From assembly GCA_030429605.1 (NCBI GenBank), contig JAUIEV010000002.1, positions 1 through 64,000 of the forward strand: 64,000 nt of DNA, written 5' to 3'. Origin of the DNA: Chlamydiia bacterium (GTDB taxonomy: Bacteria > Chlamydiota > Chlamydiia > Chlamydiales > Simkaniaceae). The position numbers and the translations under genes are program-made. Shown here in pieces: positions 16,687-25,523 of the stretch; position 1 is the stretch's first letter, and the number at the start of each line of letters is the position of its first letter. Under the pieces are notes generated by a model. The model saw nothing but the letters and a program-made list of their open reading frames with translations, did not search any database and was not told where the DNA came from.

Positions 16687-17179
16687 CGTTTTGCAAAAGA
16701 GAAGAGGCTTTTTTCTCTTTCTTTTTTTTCTCAGTACACTCGTTCTTTTTTCAGGCTGCGAATACACAAAGAAAAAAAGGCTTTTTATTGCGTATGTTTC
16801 TTCAAATGAAGGTGTGATCGCTCGAAAACGTGGTCTTACGACATATTATACAATAACGCTGAAGCACCCCTCTTCAGAAAGTTTTGTCTTTGCTGCAGAT
16901 CCTCTTGATGATATGACATCGCTTTACACAGATCAATTTCCCTCATTTTGGAAAGACCAAAAAAATGGTTTTCAAAGAGGTGCACCGCGATGTGCACTCG
17001 TGCTAAAAAAGAGCCCAAAACATCAATATCCGTTTCTTTTTACTGTCCAAGATCCAGTGTATAGTAAAGCACAAGATGAGCTCACGTTTGATGCACATAC
17101 GAGTGCTGATTTGACACAGTATTTCACAGATAGAATTGAAGGGGGAATAACCATGATCATTGAAGCAGATAGGGAGTAA
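16679..17179 (+). CDS. Putative lipoprotein of unknown function
   Basis: The protein has 166 aa from the ATG at 16679, which overlaps the previous stop by 8 bases. A basic start (QKRRG), a long hydrophobic stretch (FFLFLFFLSTLVLFSGC) and the lipobox LFSGC indicate a signal-peptidase II lipoprotein with Cys28 as the lipidated residue. The mature part has no motif I recognise. It is followed 2 nt later by the hydrolase gene, so it belongs to that operon. Confidence 0.65.
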   Translation: MNSVLQKRRGFFLFLFFLSTLVLFSGCEYTKKKRLFIAYVSSNEGVIARKRGLTTYYTITLKHPSSESFVFAADPLDDMTSLYTDQFPSFWKDQKNGFQRGAPRCALVLKKSPKHQYPFLFTVQDPVYSKAQDELTFDAHTSADLTQYFTDRIEGGITMIIEADRE

Positions 17180-17181
17180 GT

Positions 17182-17856
17182 GTGGGAAAAGAAATAACAA
17201 TTGACTGTACACAGGGATCAATTTCAGGATATATTGCCTTTCCAAAAGAGGGTGAGGGAAAAGCGCTTCTACTCGTTCAAGAGTGGTGGGGAATAGATAC
17301 ACACATGAAAGCACTGGTTGATCGCTTTGCAGATGAAGGGTTTATTGTGTTTGCCCCAGACCTGTACAAGGGTGAAGTGGTATCAGAACCAGATAGAGCG
17401 GAAAGACATATGATGCAGCTCAACATCGATTCTGCAGCAAAGGACCTTGAATGTGCAGTTGAGTATATAAAGTCACTTCCAGAAAACAAAGATACGTCTG
17501 TTGGAGTAATGGGGTTTTGTATGGGAGGGCAGCTTGCTCTTTTTGCTGCATCAAAGATAGATTCAATAGATGCATGTATTGATTTTTACGGTATTCATCC
17601 GAATGTGAAGCCTGACTTTTCAGCTATTACCTGTCCGGTTCTTGGCATATTTGGAGGGCTTGATACTTTTGTGCCACCAGATACAGTTCGAGAGCTAGAA
17701 GGAAAACTAGCAGATGCACATGTAACACATACCTTTGTGACCTACGAGCATGCAGGACATGCGTTCTATAACGACTCGAGAAAAGAGTTTTATCACAAGC
17801 CGTCTGCTGAAGATGCCCATAAAAAAGTACTTTTTTTCCTTAAAGAACACCTCTAA
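17182..17856 (+). CDS. Dienelactone hydrolase family alpha/beta hydrolase
   Basis: The protein has 224 aa with a GTG start at 17182 behind AGGGAG. The catalytic triad is visible: Cys113 in GFCMGG, Asp161 in GGLDTFVP and His193 in HAGHAF, with Glu34 in QEWWG as in carboxymethylenebutenolidase. These enzymes open lactones or cleave small esters in the cytosol. In an intracellular organism with no visible aromatic-degradation genes the substrate is probably another ester, and detoxification is a guess. The length is normal for the family. It ends the 16354-17856 operon and is convergent with the photolyase gene. Confidence 0.88.
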   Translation: MGKEITIDCTQGSISGYIAFPKEGEGKALLLVQEWWGIDTHMKALVDRFADEGFIVFAPDLYKGEVVSEPDRAERHMMQLNIDSAAKDLECAVEYIKSLPENKDTSVGVMGFCMGGQLALFAASKIDSIDACIDFYGIHPNVKPDFSAITCPVLGIFGGLDTFVPPDTVRELEGKLADAHVTHTFVTYEHAGHAFYNDSRKEFYHKPSAEDAHKKVLFFLKEHL

Positions 17857-17872
17857 GAACTCGATAAAAAAG

Positions 17873-19255
17873 CTATTTTTTAATTTTCTCAAAAGCTGCA
17901 AGCGCGAAATTTCTCGCTTCTTTGTGATCTACGAGGGGATGTGGATACTCTTCACCAAGGGTTATTCCTGCATCTTGAAGCACCTCTTCCGATGCCTCAA
18001 AGGGTTTGTGAATCCATTTTTTTGGAAGGTTTTTTAGTTCTGGACAAAACGTTTTGACAAAATCACCTTCAGGATCAAACTTTTCACCTTGTAAAATTGG
18101 GTTAAAAATTCGAAAAAAAGGAGCTGCATCCGGTCCCGATCCCGCGACCCATTGCCAACCAAGTGTATTACTCGCAAGGTCCGCATCGACAAGTGTGTCA
18201 AAGAACCATTGAGCACCACTTTTCCAATCGATCAGAAGATCTTTTATTAGAAATGAACCAACAATCATCCGAACACGGTTATGCATCCAACCTGTTGCCC
18301 AGAGTTGTCTCATTCCAGCATCAACGATAGGATATCCGGTTTTTCCTTTTTGCCACGCCGTAAGGTGTGTTTTATTCGCTTTCCAAGGAAATGCATCAAA
18401 TTGCTCTCTCCAGTTTTCTCGCACAGCATGTGGCGAATGAAAGAGAAAATATGCTGCAAATTCTCTCCAGATAAGCTCGTTTACAAAAGTGTCTTTTCCG
18501 GCTCCGTCAATTTTTTTTGTGGCTTCCCAAATTTCACGAGGAGAAATTTCTCCAAAGTGGAGATGAGGGGAAAGGCGTGAGGTTCCTTCATATCCGGGAA
18601 TATCTCGCATTGTTTTGTATTCTTTGAGTGCCTCTTTGACAAAACGAGAAAGTGATGTATGAGCCGCTTTTGAACCGATTTCCCATGTTGATTCCATTTC
18701 TTTGTCCCAGCGAATTTTAGGGAGTAAATGAAGGCTGGAGAGTGCATCTGATGAGATGCGTGGAACATCTATTTTTGATGGCTTTGGAAGCGGTTTTTCA
18801 TGCACGTATTCTTTTTTAAATGCGCGCATAAATGGAGAATAGACGGTATACGGGTCTCCCGATTTGTTGAGAATGTCTTTAGGATGGGAAAGGTAGTTTC
18901 CGTTATGTAGCTGAATATCAAGATCGGCAAATTTTTTTGTTAGTTTTTCAAACAGTTTTTGGAATACAGGTTCAAAAACGTGGTTACAAAAAATGGCATC
19001 TGCCTCAACTTCATTGACCACCTTTTTAAGTACATCCTCATATTCGCCTTTTCGCAGAATCAGCTTTCCTCCGAGCGTTTTATATTCACTGTCAAGCGCT
19101 TCAAGAGAGTGGTGAAGCCACCACATGGATGCCTCTCCGATATCTTCAGCGTAAACGTAGAGAGGAATGACAGAATCATACTCTTCAATTGCTGCCGTCA
19201 AGGCAGGGTTATCTTGTGTTCTGAGGTCGTGTATGTGCCAAACGATAGCTGTCAT
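17873..19255 (-). CDS. phrB: Deoxyribodipyrimidine photolyase (class I CPD photolyase)
   Basis: The protein has 460 aa. The ATG at 19255 follows AAGGAAGG and overlaps the preceding stop (ATGA), so longer starts are rejected. The N-terminal alpha/beta domain begins IVWHIHDLRTQDNPAL. The C-terminal FAD domain carries the family core: LSPHLHFGEISPREIW, ELIWREFAAYFLFH, GYPIVDAGMRQLWATGWMHN and DADLASNTLGWQWVAGSGPD. It uses blue-light energy to split cyclobutane pyrimidine dimers. It is the last gene of the TspO/SDR operon, a grouping common in light-responsive loci of free-living bacteria. Confidence 0.93.
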   Translation of the reverse strand: MTAIVWHIHDLRTQDNPALTAAIEEYDSVIPLYVYAEDIGEASMWWLHHSLEALDSEYKTLGGKLILRKGEYEDVLKKVVNEVEADAIFCNHVFEPVFQKLFEKLTKKFADLDIQLHNGNYLSHPKDILNKSGDPYTVYSPFMRAFKKEYVHEKPLPKPSKIDVPRISSDALSSLHLLPKIRWDKEMESTWEIGSKAAHTSLSRFVKEALKEYKTMRDIPGYEGTSRLSPHLHFGEISPREIWEATKKIDGAGKDTFVNELIWREFAAYFLFHSPHAVRENWREQFDAFPWKANKTHLTAWQKGKTGYPIVDAGMRQLWATGWMHNRVRMIVGSFLIKDLLIDWKSGAQWFFDTLVDADLASNTLGWQWVAGSGPDAAPFFRIFNPILQGEKFDPEGDFVKTFCPELKNLPKKWIHKPFEASEEVLQDAGITLGEEYPHPLVDHKEARNFALAAFEKIKK

Positions 19256-20676
19256 TGTTTTCCTTCCTTTTCCGCATGCTTTACAATATGTCGAACCATT
19301 CCCGGGAAAATTATCCAATGAAAAGGGTAAAAAATCCACCAATATAACCGACCGAAGAGGCCATTTGGACGAAAGGTTGCTTTCAAAAAGAGCTCTTTCT
19401 CTTGTACATACATTTCAAGCCATGCTTCTCCTGGAATTTTCATTTCTGCAAACAAAAGAAGCCGACTATTCACTTCATCAACCAGAAGAACACGCCAAAA
19501 ATCGAGCGCATCTCCCGAACGAAGTCGTCCTCTATTTGTTTTCCCACGCCGCAGTCCAACGCCTCCAATAGCACGGTCAATCATTCCACGTATTCTCCAC
19601 GCCCAGTCCATGGAATACCATCCACTTTTTCCACCAATTGAGAAGATGTAATTTGCAATCTTATCAGGGGATGCGGTGAATGGTGAATGCGCCTCATAGG
19701 TGTAGCACCCGTGTTTTGGAACTTGGACATATTTTTTATAATCCGGCGGAAGATTACTCGAGCTCCATGCATCTCGCCAACTGGATATAACTGCATTTTC
19801 TTCAATCTTTTCAAAAGCGCGTTCAAGAGCTTGATCATACGTTAGACATTTTTTTGGTATAATATCGTGAATCGAAGAATCTTCACATATTGCATTGTTT
19901 TTTAGGCTGTCAACAAGTGCCGAAGCAAGTGAAAATGAGGTTGAGGTAATGAAAAAAAGCCAGTACGAAGAGAGTTTAGGAGTGAGTACTGGGACTGATA
20001 TGATAAGCCGATAGAGCTTTCGTTTTCGAGCATATCCCAGAAGTATTTCTTTGTATGTAAGTTGTTCCGGTCCTCCAATATCAAACGACCGGTTAAAGCA
20101 CGCTTCATTTCCAAGCACTTTGTGGAGATAATCGATAACATCAATAATTGCTATTGGTTGGCATTTATTTGAAACCCATTTAGGTGCCACCATGATTGGA
20201 AGCTTTTCTACAAGGTCACGAATAATTTCGTACGAAGCACTTCCAGATCCTATAATAATGCCTGCTCGGAGTGCTGTCAGTGGAATAGATGAAGATCCAA
20301 GAATCTTTTCTACTTCAAGTCGTGAGGAGAGGTGTTTAGACAAATCTTTGTCATTCACAAGTCCCGTTAGATAAATGATCTGCTTACAGGAGGTGTCTTG
20401 AAGACTTGAGAGGAAGTTTTCAGCAATTTTTGCATCCTCATGTGCGAATTGATCTCCTTTTCGAGCCATCGAATGTATGAAGTAGTACGCGGAGTCAATT
20501 TCCTTAGGAAGCTGCACTGGGCCAGATGAGAGGTTGGCTTCAATTGGTATGACACGCGTATCTGGAATTCGTTCTTTGTCACGTACAAGTGCGTATACGG
20601 TGTGTCCAGCTTCTAAAAGAAGAGGAAGGAGGCGAGAACCAATATAGCCAGTTGAACCGGTAAGAAGTATGTTCAT
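19252..20676 (-). CDS. SDR family NAD(P)-dependent oxidoreductase with DUF2867 domain
   Basis: The protein has 474 aa. The N-terminal Rossmann domain starts LLTGSTGYIGSRLLPLLLEAGH (dinucleotide-binding TGxxGxxG) and continues with the extended SDR pattern YFIHSM and FDIGGPEQLTYKEIL. Residues from about 320 form a DUF2867 domain (DFWRVLLVDEVNSRLLLFAE, GEAWLEMYV, PNGLFGRLYWWIFYPFHW). The same two-domain protein occurs next to photolyase in many bacteria; its substrate is unknown. Its stop overlaps the photolyase start, and it follows the TIGR01777 gene by 15 nt. Confidence 0.85.
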   Translation of the reverse strand: MNILLTGSTGYIGSRLLPLLLEAGHTVYALVRDKERIPDTRVIPIEANLSSGPVQLPKEIDSAYYFIHSMARKGDQFAHEDAKIAENFLSSLQDTSCKQIIYLTGLVNDKDLSKHLSSRLEVEKILGSSSIPLTALRAGIIIGSGSASYEIIRDLVEKLPIMVAPKWVSNKCQPIAIIDVIDYLHKVLGNEACFNRSFDIGGPEQLTYKEILLGYARKRKLYRLIISVPVLTPKLSSYWLFFITSTSFSLASALVDSLKNNAICEDSSIHDIIPKKCLTYDQALERAFEKIEENAVISSWRDAWSSSNLPPDYKKYVQVPKHGCYTYEAHSPFTASPDKIANYIFSIGGKSGWYSMDWAWRIRGMIDRAIGGVGLRRGKTNRGRLRSGDALDFWRVLLVDEVNSRLLLFAEMKIPGEAWLEMYVQEKELFLKATFRPNGLFGRLYWWIFYPFHWIIFPGMVRHIVKHAEKEGKQ

Positions 20677-20691
20677 ATCGTGTTTGAATCC

Positions 20692-22056
20692 TTACCTTCG
20701 GAGCATGTGCTCAAGTGCTTTTTTTATTGTAGGATACGCAAAAGTGTAGTCAGTGAGCGACAAAGTAGAAGGAGTAACCTCTGCCGATCCAAGAAGGGTT
20801 TCTTCTCCCATTTGACCAAAAAGAATACGTATCAAAAAACGGGGGAGTGGGAAAAGAGTAAATCGCTTTAGTACAGCACCCAACGATTTTGTAAATTCAG
20901 CATTCGTTACAGAGTGCTCTGTAACAAAGTTTACAGGGCCCTGTATTTCTGCATTCGCTATAACGTGATACATCCCATACAGGACATCATCAAGTGAAAT
21001 CCAGCTCATCTTTTGTGTCCCATCACCTAGGTTTCCACCAAGGCCAAGTGAAAAGGGGAGAAGCATTTTTTTGAGCGCGCCGCCTTTGGGAGAAAGAACC
21101 AGTCCAAAGCGGGTGTTCACTACGCGACATGGTGCTTTTTGCGCTTCTTCTTCCCATTGTGCACACACATCAGCCAAAAAGGAGCGCCCTTTTGGAGTGT
21201 TTTCTGAGCATTCTTCTTGAGGATGTATTCCATAGATTCCAATGGCAGATGCAGACACAAAAACCTCGGGTTTTTTTTCTACTTTGTTCATTGTCTCAAC
21301 AAGTAGCCGAGTGGATTCGATGCGGCTTGAAAGAATACGTGCTTTTTTTGCGGCATTCCATCTTCCTTTTGCAATACTTTCACCGGCCAAATTTATGATG
21401 ATATCAAACCCTTCAATAGCTTGAGGATCCAGTTCTTTTTTTTCTACATCCCATGCAATGTCATGGGGAGTGGTTTTCAAACGGGTAAGTGAATACACAC
21501 TATGTCCCTGTGTACGTAGAAAAGAAGAGAGCTCTTGTCCGATAAACCCTGATCCACCGGCAATCAGAATTCTTTTAGGAGGGAGGTTGTAATGACTGAG
21601 GCAGGTTAGGTCGTTAAAAAGGACTCTTGCTCTATAGCGAAGCATTGATTTTATGCTTTTTTTGAAAAAACGTCTCAACAGAACATCGAGCAGAGGTCCT
21701 CCAGGTGGAATAAAGCGGATCGTGTCTTCCATGCTGCTTGAGTCACCTTCAAGCTTTCGAAACGTGTGCTGGTGTCTGAAATAGCGAAACGGTCCACGGA
21801 TTTGCATATCTGTAAACGATTGTTCAACCTCGTAGTCTACGTGCTCGGCGATCCATACGAGAGAAAAAGGGCCAGCAAAAATGCGGAAAACCGTTCGATT
21901 TCCGGCTTCTAATCCTGGATCTCTTGAAATAAGTGCTATTTTTTGCCATGGAGGAATCAGTCTATAAAAAGCACCTTCTCTTGAAAACCAAGAAAAGAGG
22001 TCTTTCACATGGACTGGAAGCGTCACTTGATGTTTAACAATGGTTGCTATTCGCAT
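20692..22056 (-). CDS. TIGR01777-type epimerase fused to an N-terminal SRPBCC (START-like) domain
   Basis: The protein has 454 aa. Residues 1-150 look like an SRPBCC ligand-binding domain (VHVKDLFSWFSREGAFYRL, IRGPFRYFRHQHTF). Residues from about 160 are an SDR of the TIGR01777/YfcH family: ILIAGGSGFIGQELSSFL, DIIINLAGESIAKGRW, FVSASAIGIYG, VVNTRFGLVLSPKGGAL and the C-terminal DUF1731-like part ending EHMLRR. The substrate is unknown; the START-like domain suggests a lipid or polyketide-like ligand (inference). It follows tspO by 9 nt within the operon. Confidence 0.83.
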   Translation of the reverse strand: MRIATIVKHQVTLPVHVKDLFSWFSREGAFYRLIPPWQKIALISRDPGLEAGNRTVFRIFAGPFSLVWIAEHVDYEVEQSFTDMQIRGPFRYFRHQHTFRKLEGDSSSMEDTIRFIPPGGPLLDVLLRRFFKKSIKSMLRYRARVLFNDLTCLSHYNLPPKRILIAGGSGFIGQELSSFLRTQGHSVYSLTRLKTTPHDIAWDVEKKELDPQAIEGFDIIINLAGESIAKGRWNAAKKARILSSRIESTRLLVETMNKVEKKPEVFVSASAIGIYGIHPQEECSENTPKGRSFLADVCAQWEEEAQKAPCRVVNTRFGLVLSPKGGALKKMLLPFSLGLGGNLGDGTQKMSWISLDDVLYGMYHVIANAEIQGPVNFVTEHSVTNAEFTKSLGAVLKRFTLFPLPRFLIRILFGQMGEETLLGSAEVTPSTLSLTDYTFAYPTIKKALEHMLRR

Positions 22057-22065
22057 ATTTGTTTC

Positions 22066-22533
22066 TTAGCCTCCTGCACTATTCAACATCCATAATTGAT
22101 AATTAAGATAGGTTGCAAAAGAAACCCACATAAAATATGGAATGTTGAGAGCTGCAGCTCTCCAATCCACCTTCCAAAAAATACCGATCATTGCAGCGAG
22201 AAAAAACCACAAGAAGAGAATATCGATAAGCCCTGCTGTTATACTTTGCATCCCAAAAAAGAGCATTGACCATAAAAAGTTACACGTAAGTTGTGCAGCA
22301 AAAAAGGTAAGCGGGAGGGAGCGTTCTTTTTTTTCTAAAATGAGAAAAAGCGATATACCCATGAGGATATAGAGAAGTGTCCAGACTGGGAAAAACACCC
22401 AGTTCGGTGGGTTGAGTTCGGGTTTAACAAGACCTGGGTACCATGTTTCAAGACCAGAGCGTGTAAAAAGTCCTCCTGCATATCCAACAAGTAGGCAGAA
22501 AAGTATACAGCAAAAAAGTTTAGTAAGCTTCAT
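22066..22533 (-). CDS. tspO: TspO/MBR family membrane protein (tryptophan-rich sensory protein)
   Basis: The protein has 155 aa with five membrane segments. Landmarks are WYPGLVKPELNPPNWVFFPVW, YILMGISLFLI, CNFLWSMLFFG and the C-terminal WVSFATYLNYQLWMLN, all at family positions. TspO proteins bind porphyrins and cholesterol-like ligands and are linked to tetrapyrrole handling, oxygen or light stress. The start overlaps the stop of the upstream lipoprotein gene by one base (TAATG). Placement with photolyase and two SDR genes supports a stress or light-damage role, which is inferred. Confidence 0.9.
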   Translation of the reverse strand: MKLTKLFCCILFCLLVGYAGGLFTRSGLETWYPGLVKPELNPPNWVFFPVWTLLYILMGISLFLILEKKERSLPLTFFAAQLTCNFLWSMLFFGMQSITAGLIDILFLWFFLAAMIGIFWKVDWRAAALNIPYFMWVSFATYLNYQLWMLNSAGG

Positions 22534-23036
22534 TAGTCCCTCATGGTGTAGACATCTGTTGTATCAAGCGCTTCATTGCCAATTTCTTTATGATAGCAAT
22601 GGATAAACCCTGGGGAAATTTCCACTTGAGCAGCACACTGAGCTGGTGGTCGATCTCCCTCTTTTGTCCAAAATGTAAAAATAAAATGCAGCGGCTTCTT
22701 GTTTAGCGTCCGCTTTGAAACGAAAAACTCGGTTTCATCGAATGAGCACAACTCTGTGTAGCAACGATGAGCAAGTTCTTTCGCATACAGAATAGCATCC
22801 TCTTTTGATACACACGAATGGACAGCATACTTTATCCCACAAAAATCGAATGTTTTTTGAGTATGGATTGTGCGTAGCAAGGTAACATTTGGCTCTTCTT
22901 TAGTGAGTGATGCAGCGTGCTTTTTGAGAAAATGTGTAAGCGCTTGCTTTTTTGGAACTGCGTGCTTTTCAGTACATGAAATGAGAAGGACAGCTAGAGA
23001 AAGAAGAACAAAGAGCCGCGAAAGCGCTTTTTGCAT
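22533..23036 (-). CDS. Putative lipoprotein of unknown function
   Basis: The protein has 167 aa from the ATG at 23036, one base after the SUI1 stop; a GTG at 23045 is also possible. Residues 1-21 are a lipoprotein signal (KALSRLFVLLSLAVLLISC) with lipobox LLISC. The mature part has several Cys (FDFCGIKYAVHSCV, RCYTELCSF) that could form disulfides in the periplasm. No known domain is seen. It sits between the SUI1 and tspO genes in the leftward operon. Confidence 0.7.
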   Translation of the reverse strand: MQKALSRLFVLLSLAVLLISCTEKHAVPKKQALTHFLKKHAASLTKEEPNVTLLRTIHTQKTFDFCGIKYAVHSCVSKEDAILYAKELAHRCYTELCSFDETEFFVSKRTLNKKPLHFIFTFWTKEGDRPPAQCAAQVEISPGFIHCYHKEIGNEALDTTDVYTMRD

Positions 23037-23037
23037 T

Positions 23038-23382
23038 TTACCCACCAGTTTTTTTGACGGTATACCCTTCTTTTTTTAAAAAAGCCAGTACTTGATCAAG
23101 TTTTTCCCCTTGAATTTCAATTCTTCCGTCCTTGACACTTCCACCAACGCCTAGATGTGTTTTGAGTTTCTTTGCTAGTGTTTTCACATCATCAAGGGTT
23201 CCTGGAACATCGCGGATCGCAATTACTCCTTTTCCCTTTCTACCACTCACTTCTCTTCTCACTCGCACAATCCCATCTGGATTTGGAGAGTATGCATTTT
23301 TTTTACACATGCAGTCTGCAACTGGTTTTCCACATTTTGGGCAGAGCGAGCCACGCTCACTTGAATAGATTACATTGGACAT
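23038..23382 (-). CDS. yciH: SUI1/eIF1-like translation factor (YciH)
   Basis: The protein has 114 aa. An N-terminal Cys cluster (CPKCGKPVADCMC, residues 14-26) may bind zinc. Residues 36-112 are a full SUI1 domain: IVRVRREVSGRKGKGVIAI, then LKTHLGVGGSVKDGRIEIQG and VLAFLKKEGY. Bacterial YciH is related to eukaryotic eIF1 and affects start-site fidelity. It is the first gene of the operon that runs leftward to the photolyase, with a 30-nt gap to the divergent MFS gene. Confidence 0.9.
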   Translation of the reverse strand: MSNVIYSSERGSLCPKCGKPVADCMCKKNAYSPNPDGIVRVRREVSGRKGKGVIAIRDVPGTLDDVKTLAKKLKTHLGVGGSVKDGRIEIQGEKLDQVLAFLKKEGYTVKKTGG

Positions 23383-23412
23383 TTATCAAAAAAAACCTTA
23401 GTTAGATGAGGT

Positions 23413-24612
23413 ATGGTAGAGCATAGTAAAAACATTGAAAAAACACCCAATATTTTTCTTCTTATTATTCTCATTTCTATTGGGACCATTGCAGCACAGT
23501 TTTATATCACTGCCATTCCTGATATGGCAACATTCTTTAGAATATCGATTTCTGAAGCGTCTTGGACAATGACTGTGTTCCTGATTGGATATGCAATTGG
23601 GCAACTTATTTATGGGCCATTGGGGAATTTTTTTGGAAGAAAAGGGGGATTTACCATTGGCATACTTTCGACGTTTTTAGCTTCAATTCTTTGCATTGCA
23701 TCAATCACATATGAAAAATATTGGGCAATGTTACTTGGGCGCTTTTTGATGGCTGCAGGGGCATCCAGCGGGCTTTCCTTGACTCTAACAGTTATTAAGG
23801 ATTGCTATGCTGGGGCAAAACAGCGAAAGATAACCTCATTTGCTATCAGTGCATTTTCGATTCTCCCTGGAGTTGCAATAGCAATAAATGGTGGAATGAA
23901 TCATTACTTTGGTTGGACAGCATGCTTCTATCTTATGGCATTCTACTGCATTTTTGTGCTGTGGATTCTTCAGTTTCTGCCGGAAACTAAATCCAGAACT
24001 CTCCAATCAACCTATTTCAAAGGATATGCAGCAGCGCTTAAATCACCTATTCTGCTCCTTTGTTCTTGCATGATGGGAGCGGCAACGGCTGGAATATACC
24101 TTTTTTCAACGTATGCACCTCCTGTTGCAATGAACTTTTTTAAGTATACGCAGTTTGAGTTTGGACTGCTTAACTTCATTCCTAATTTCTCCCTCTTCTT
24201 GGGTGTGATGTTCTCCGCTTTTTATGTTGACCGGTTTTCCGGGAAATCAATGATTCATATTGGTGGTCTTCTCTACATGATTGGAGCGCTCATCTTTCTT
24301 ATACTTATGAAAGTTGCGGGAGGAGAATTTTGGGGGTTTATTTTTAGCGTAACTATTATGTTTCTTGGGATACCGGTCGTGTATAGCAATGCAGCTTCGC
24401 TGGCAACTGCAGAGCTTGAGGATGTGTCAAACGGCTCTTCAGTCATGTCAGCTTTAAACCTTTGTATTGGGTCAGTCGCTGTTTTTATAACATCACTTTG
24501 GGATCATACCCTGCATATAGCACTTCCAATAATCTATACGTTCTTTTCGCTTCTTATTCTTCTCTTACTCTTTTTTTTACGGAGTTTCAGAATGCTTGAA
24601 AACGAAGAGTAA
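23413..24612 (+). CDS. MFS transporter, Bcr/CflA type
   Basis: The protein has 399 aa with about 12 membrane segments. It shows the Bcr/CflA features: AAQFYITAIPDMATFF in TM1, then QLIYGPLGNFFGRKG (motif A) and GRFLMAAGASSGLSL in TM4. The family exports bicyclomycin, chloramphenicol and sulfonamides, or cysteine. GAGG lies very near the ATG at 23413, so the start is not certain. It is transcribed divergently from the yciH operon and ends 11 nt from a convergent gene. Confidence 0.85.
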   Translation: MVEHSKNIEKTPNIFLLIILISIGTIAAQFYITAIPDMATFFRISISEASWTMTVFLIGYAIGQLIYGPLGNFFGRKGGFTIGILSTFLASILCIASITYEKYWAMLLGRFLMAAGASSGLSLTLTVIKDCYAGAKQRKITSFAISAFSILPGVAIAINGGMNHYFGWTACFYLMAFYCIFVLWILQFLPETKSRTLQSTYFKGYAAALKSPILLLCSCMMGAATAGIYLFSTYAPPVAMNFFKYTQFEFGLLNFIPNFSLFLGVMFSAFYVDRFSGKSMIHIGGLLYMIGALIFLILMKVAGGEFWGFIFSVTIMFLGIPVVYSNAASLATAELEDVSNGSSVMSALNLCIGSVAVFITSLWDHTLHIALPIIYTFFSLLILLLLFFLRSFRMLENEE

Positions 24613-24623
24613 TCTCACAAATT

Positions 24624-25268
24624 TCACGCCTCTTTGTCATGACGAACAACGGTCATGAGAGGAGTATTTGGTCCGCTTGTTGCTTCATACTTAATGAATT
24701 CGTATGTTTGGGGGTCATACCAAACATGTCCGCTCCAGAACATACTTTTGAAACCTTGGAGTGTGATTTTTACTTGGAGTGCTGGTCTGTCTTTTCCATT
24801 TACAGTAAGAGGGACAATATGTTCTCGATACGCAACCATGCGCACTCTATCGAAATCTTTTGGATTGATAATTGAAAACTTCATGGACTTTTGACCTGAT
24901 TTTAAGAAGGGCATTAAACCAAACCAAAACTGTTGAATCCACGGTTCGTTTTTTAAGTTATATCGTTTCGACTTTCTTTCTCCATGCTCTGTTGTGCCTT
25001 GAACTGTGAGGATTCCATTTGAAATTGAAATTGCATAATTTGTTGTTGGACTAGAATAGGAGAACGTTGAAAAATCAAAAGAGGGCTCACCACTAATTGT
25101 TGTGGTGCTTTCGCTATCAACTCCTTGTATCGTGAGTTCATTTGGACTCTTTTGTAGTGTCCACTTAATTGTATTTTGTTCCTGCTTCACCGTTTGTATC
25201 AACGTGAGTTCATTGTGTGAAGCAAAAAGGGTTGATGCCAACAATAGTAAAAACAAGGATCGAAACAT
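24624..25268 (-). CDS. Exported protein of unknown function
   Basis: The protein has 214 aa with a signal peptide (MFRSLFLLLLASTLFA, cleavage near residue 16). The mature part is rich in beta strands (TIQGVDSESTTTISGEPSFD, YAISISNGILTVQGTTEHGE). It ends with FWSGHVWYDPQTYEFIKYEAT, a pattern seen in periplasmic DUF3108-like proteins that bind hydrophobic ligands; that link is only suggestive. It stands alone, preceded by the 255-nt gap that holds a strong hairpin. Confidence 0.65.
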   Translation of the reverse strand: MFRSLFLLLLASTLFASHNELTLIQTVKQEQNTIKWTLQKSPNELTIQGVDSESTTTISGEPSFDFSTFSYSSPTTNYAISISNGILTVQGTTEHGERKSKRYNLKNEPWIQQFWFGLMPFLKSGQKSMKFSIINPKDFDRVRMVAYREHIVPLTVNGKDRPALQVKITLQGFKSMFWSGHVWYDPQTYEFIKYEATSGPNTPLMTVVRHDKEA

Positions 25269-25351
25269 ACAGTTCTCCAGAATGTGTTAGACCGGGAACA
25301 TTCACGGTCAGTCTCCTTTGTATACTTTATATATATTTTTTGGAAGCGTTT

Positions 25352-25390
25352 GGAAGCACCTCACACGCAGGTTCGAAGTGAGGTGTTTCT
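25352..25390. promoter_or_regulatory. 13-bp inverted repeat in the gap before the cyclophilin/dap operon
   Basis: GGAAGCACCTCAC (25352-25364) pairs with GTGAGGTGTTTCT (25378-25390) over 13 positions, with two G-U pairs and a 13-nt loop. No T-run follows, so a simple intrinsic terminator is unlikely. It lies upstream of both the divergent exported-protein gene and the dap operon. The gap 25269-25523 shows nothing else clear. Confidence 0.45.
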
Positions 25391-25523
25391 ATGCGCATGG
25401 TAGTATGAGATCCCCTTATTGCAAAAAATACACAGTTGTATGTAGACTGAACCGCTCTAAATATAAGAAAAGTATCTTATTGAAAGTGTGAGAGTTCTTC
25501 CTTTTTCAAACGAGGAAGTTGAT

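Noticed and set aside
25361-25385. GGTTCGAA resembling a tRNA T-arm
   Set aside because: The flanking 5-nt arms do not pair as a T-stem, and no anticodon arm or CCA-adjacent acceptor is present; the bases are better explained as the loop of the 13-bp hairpin.
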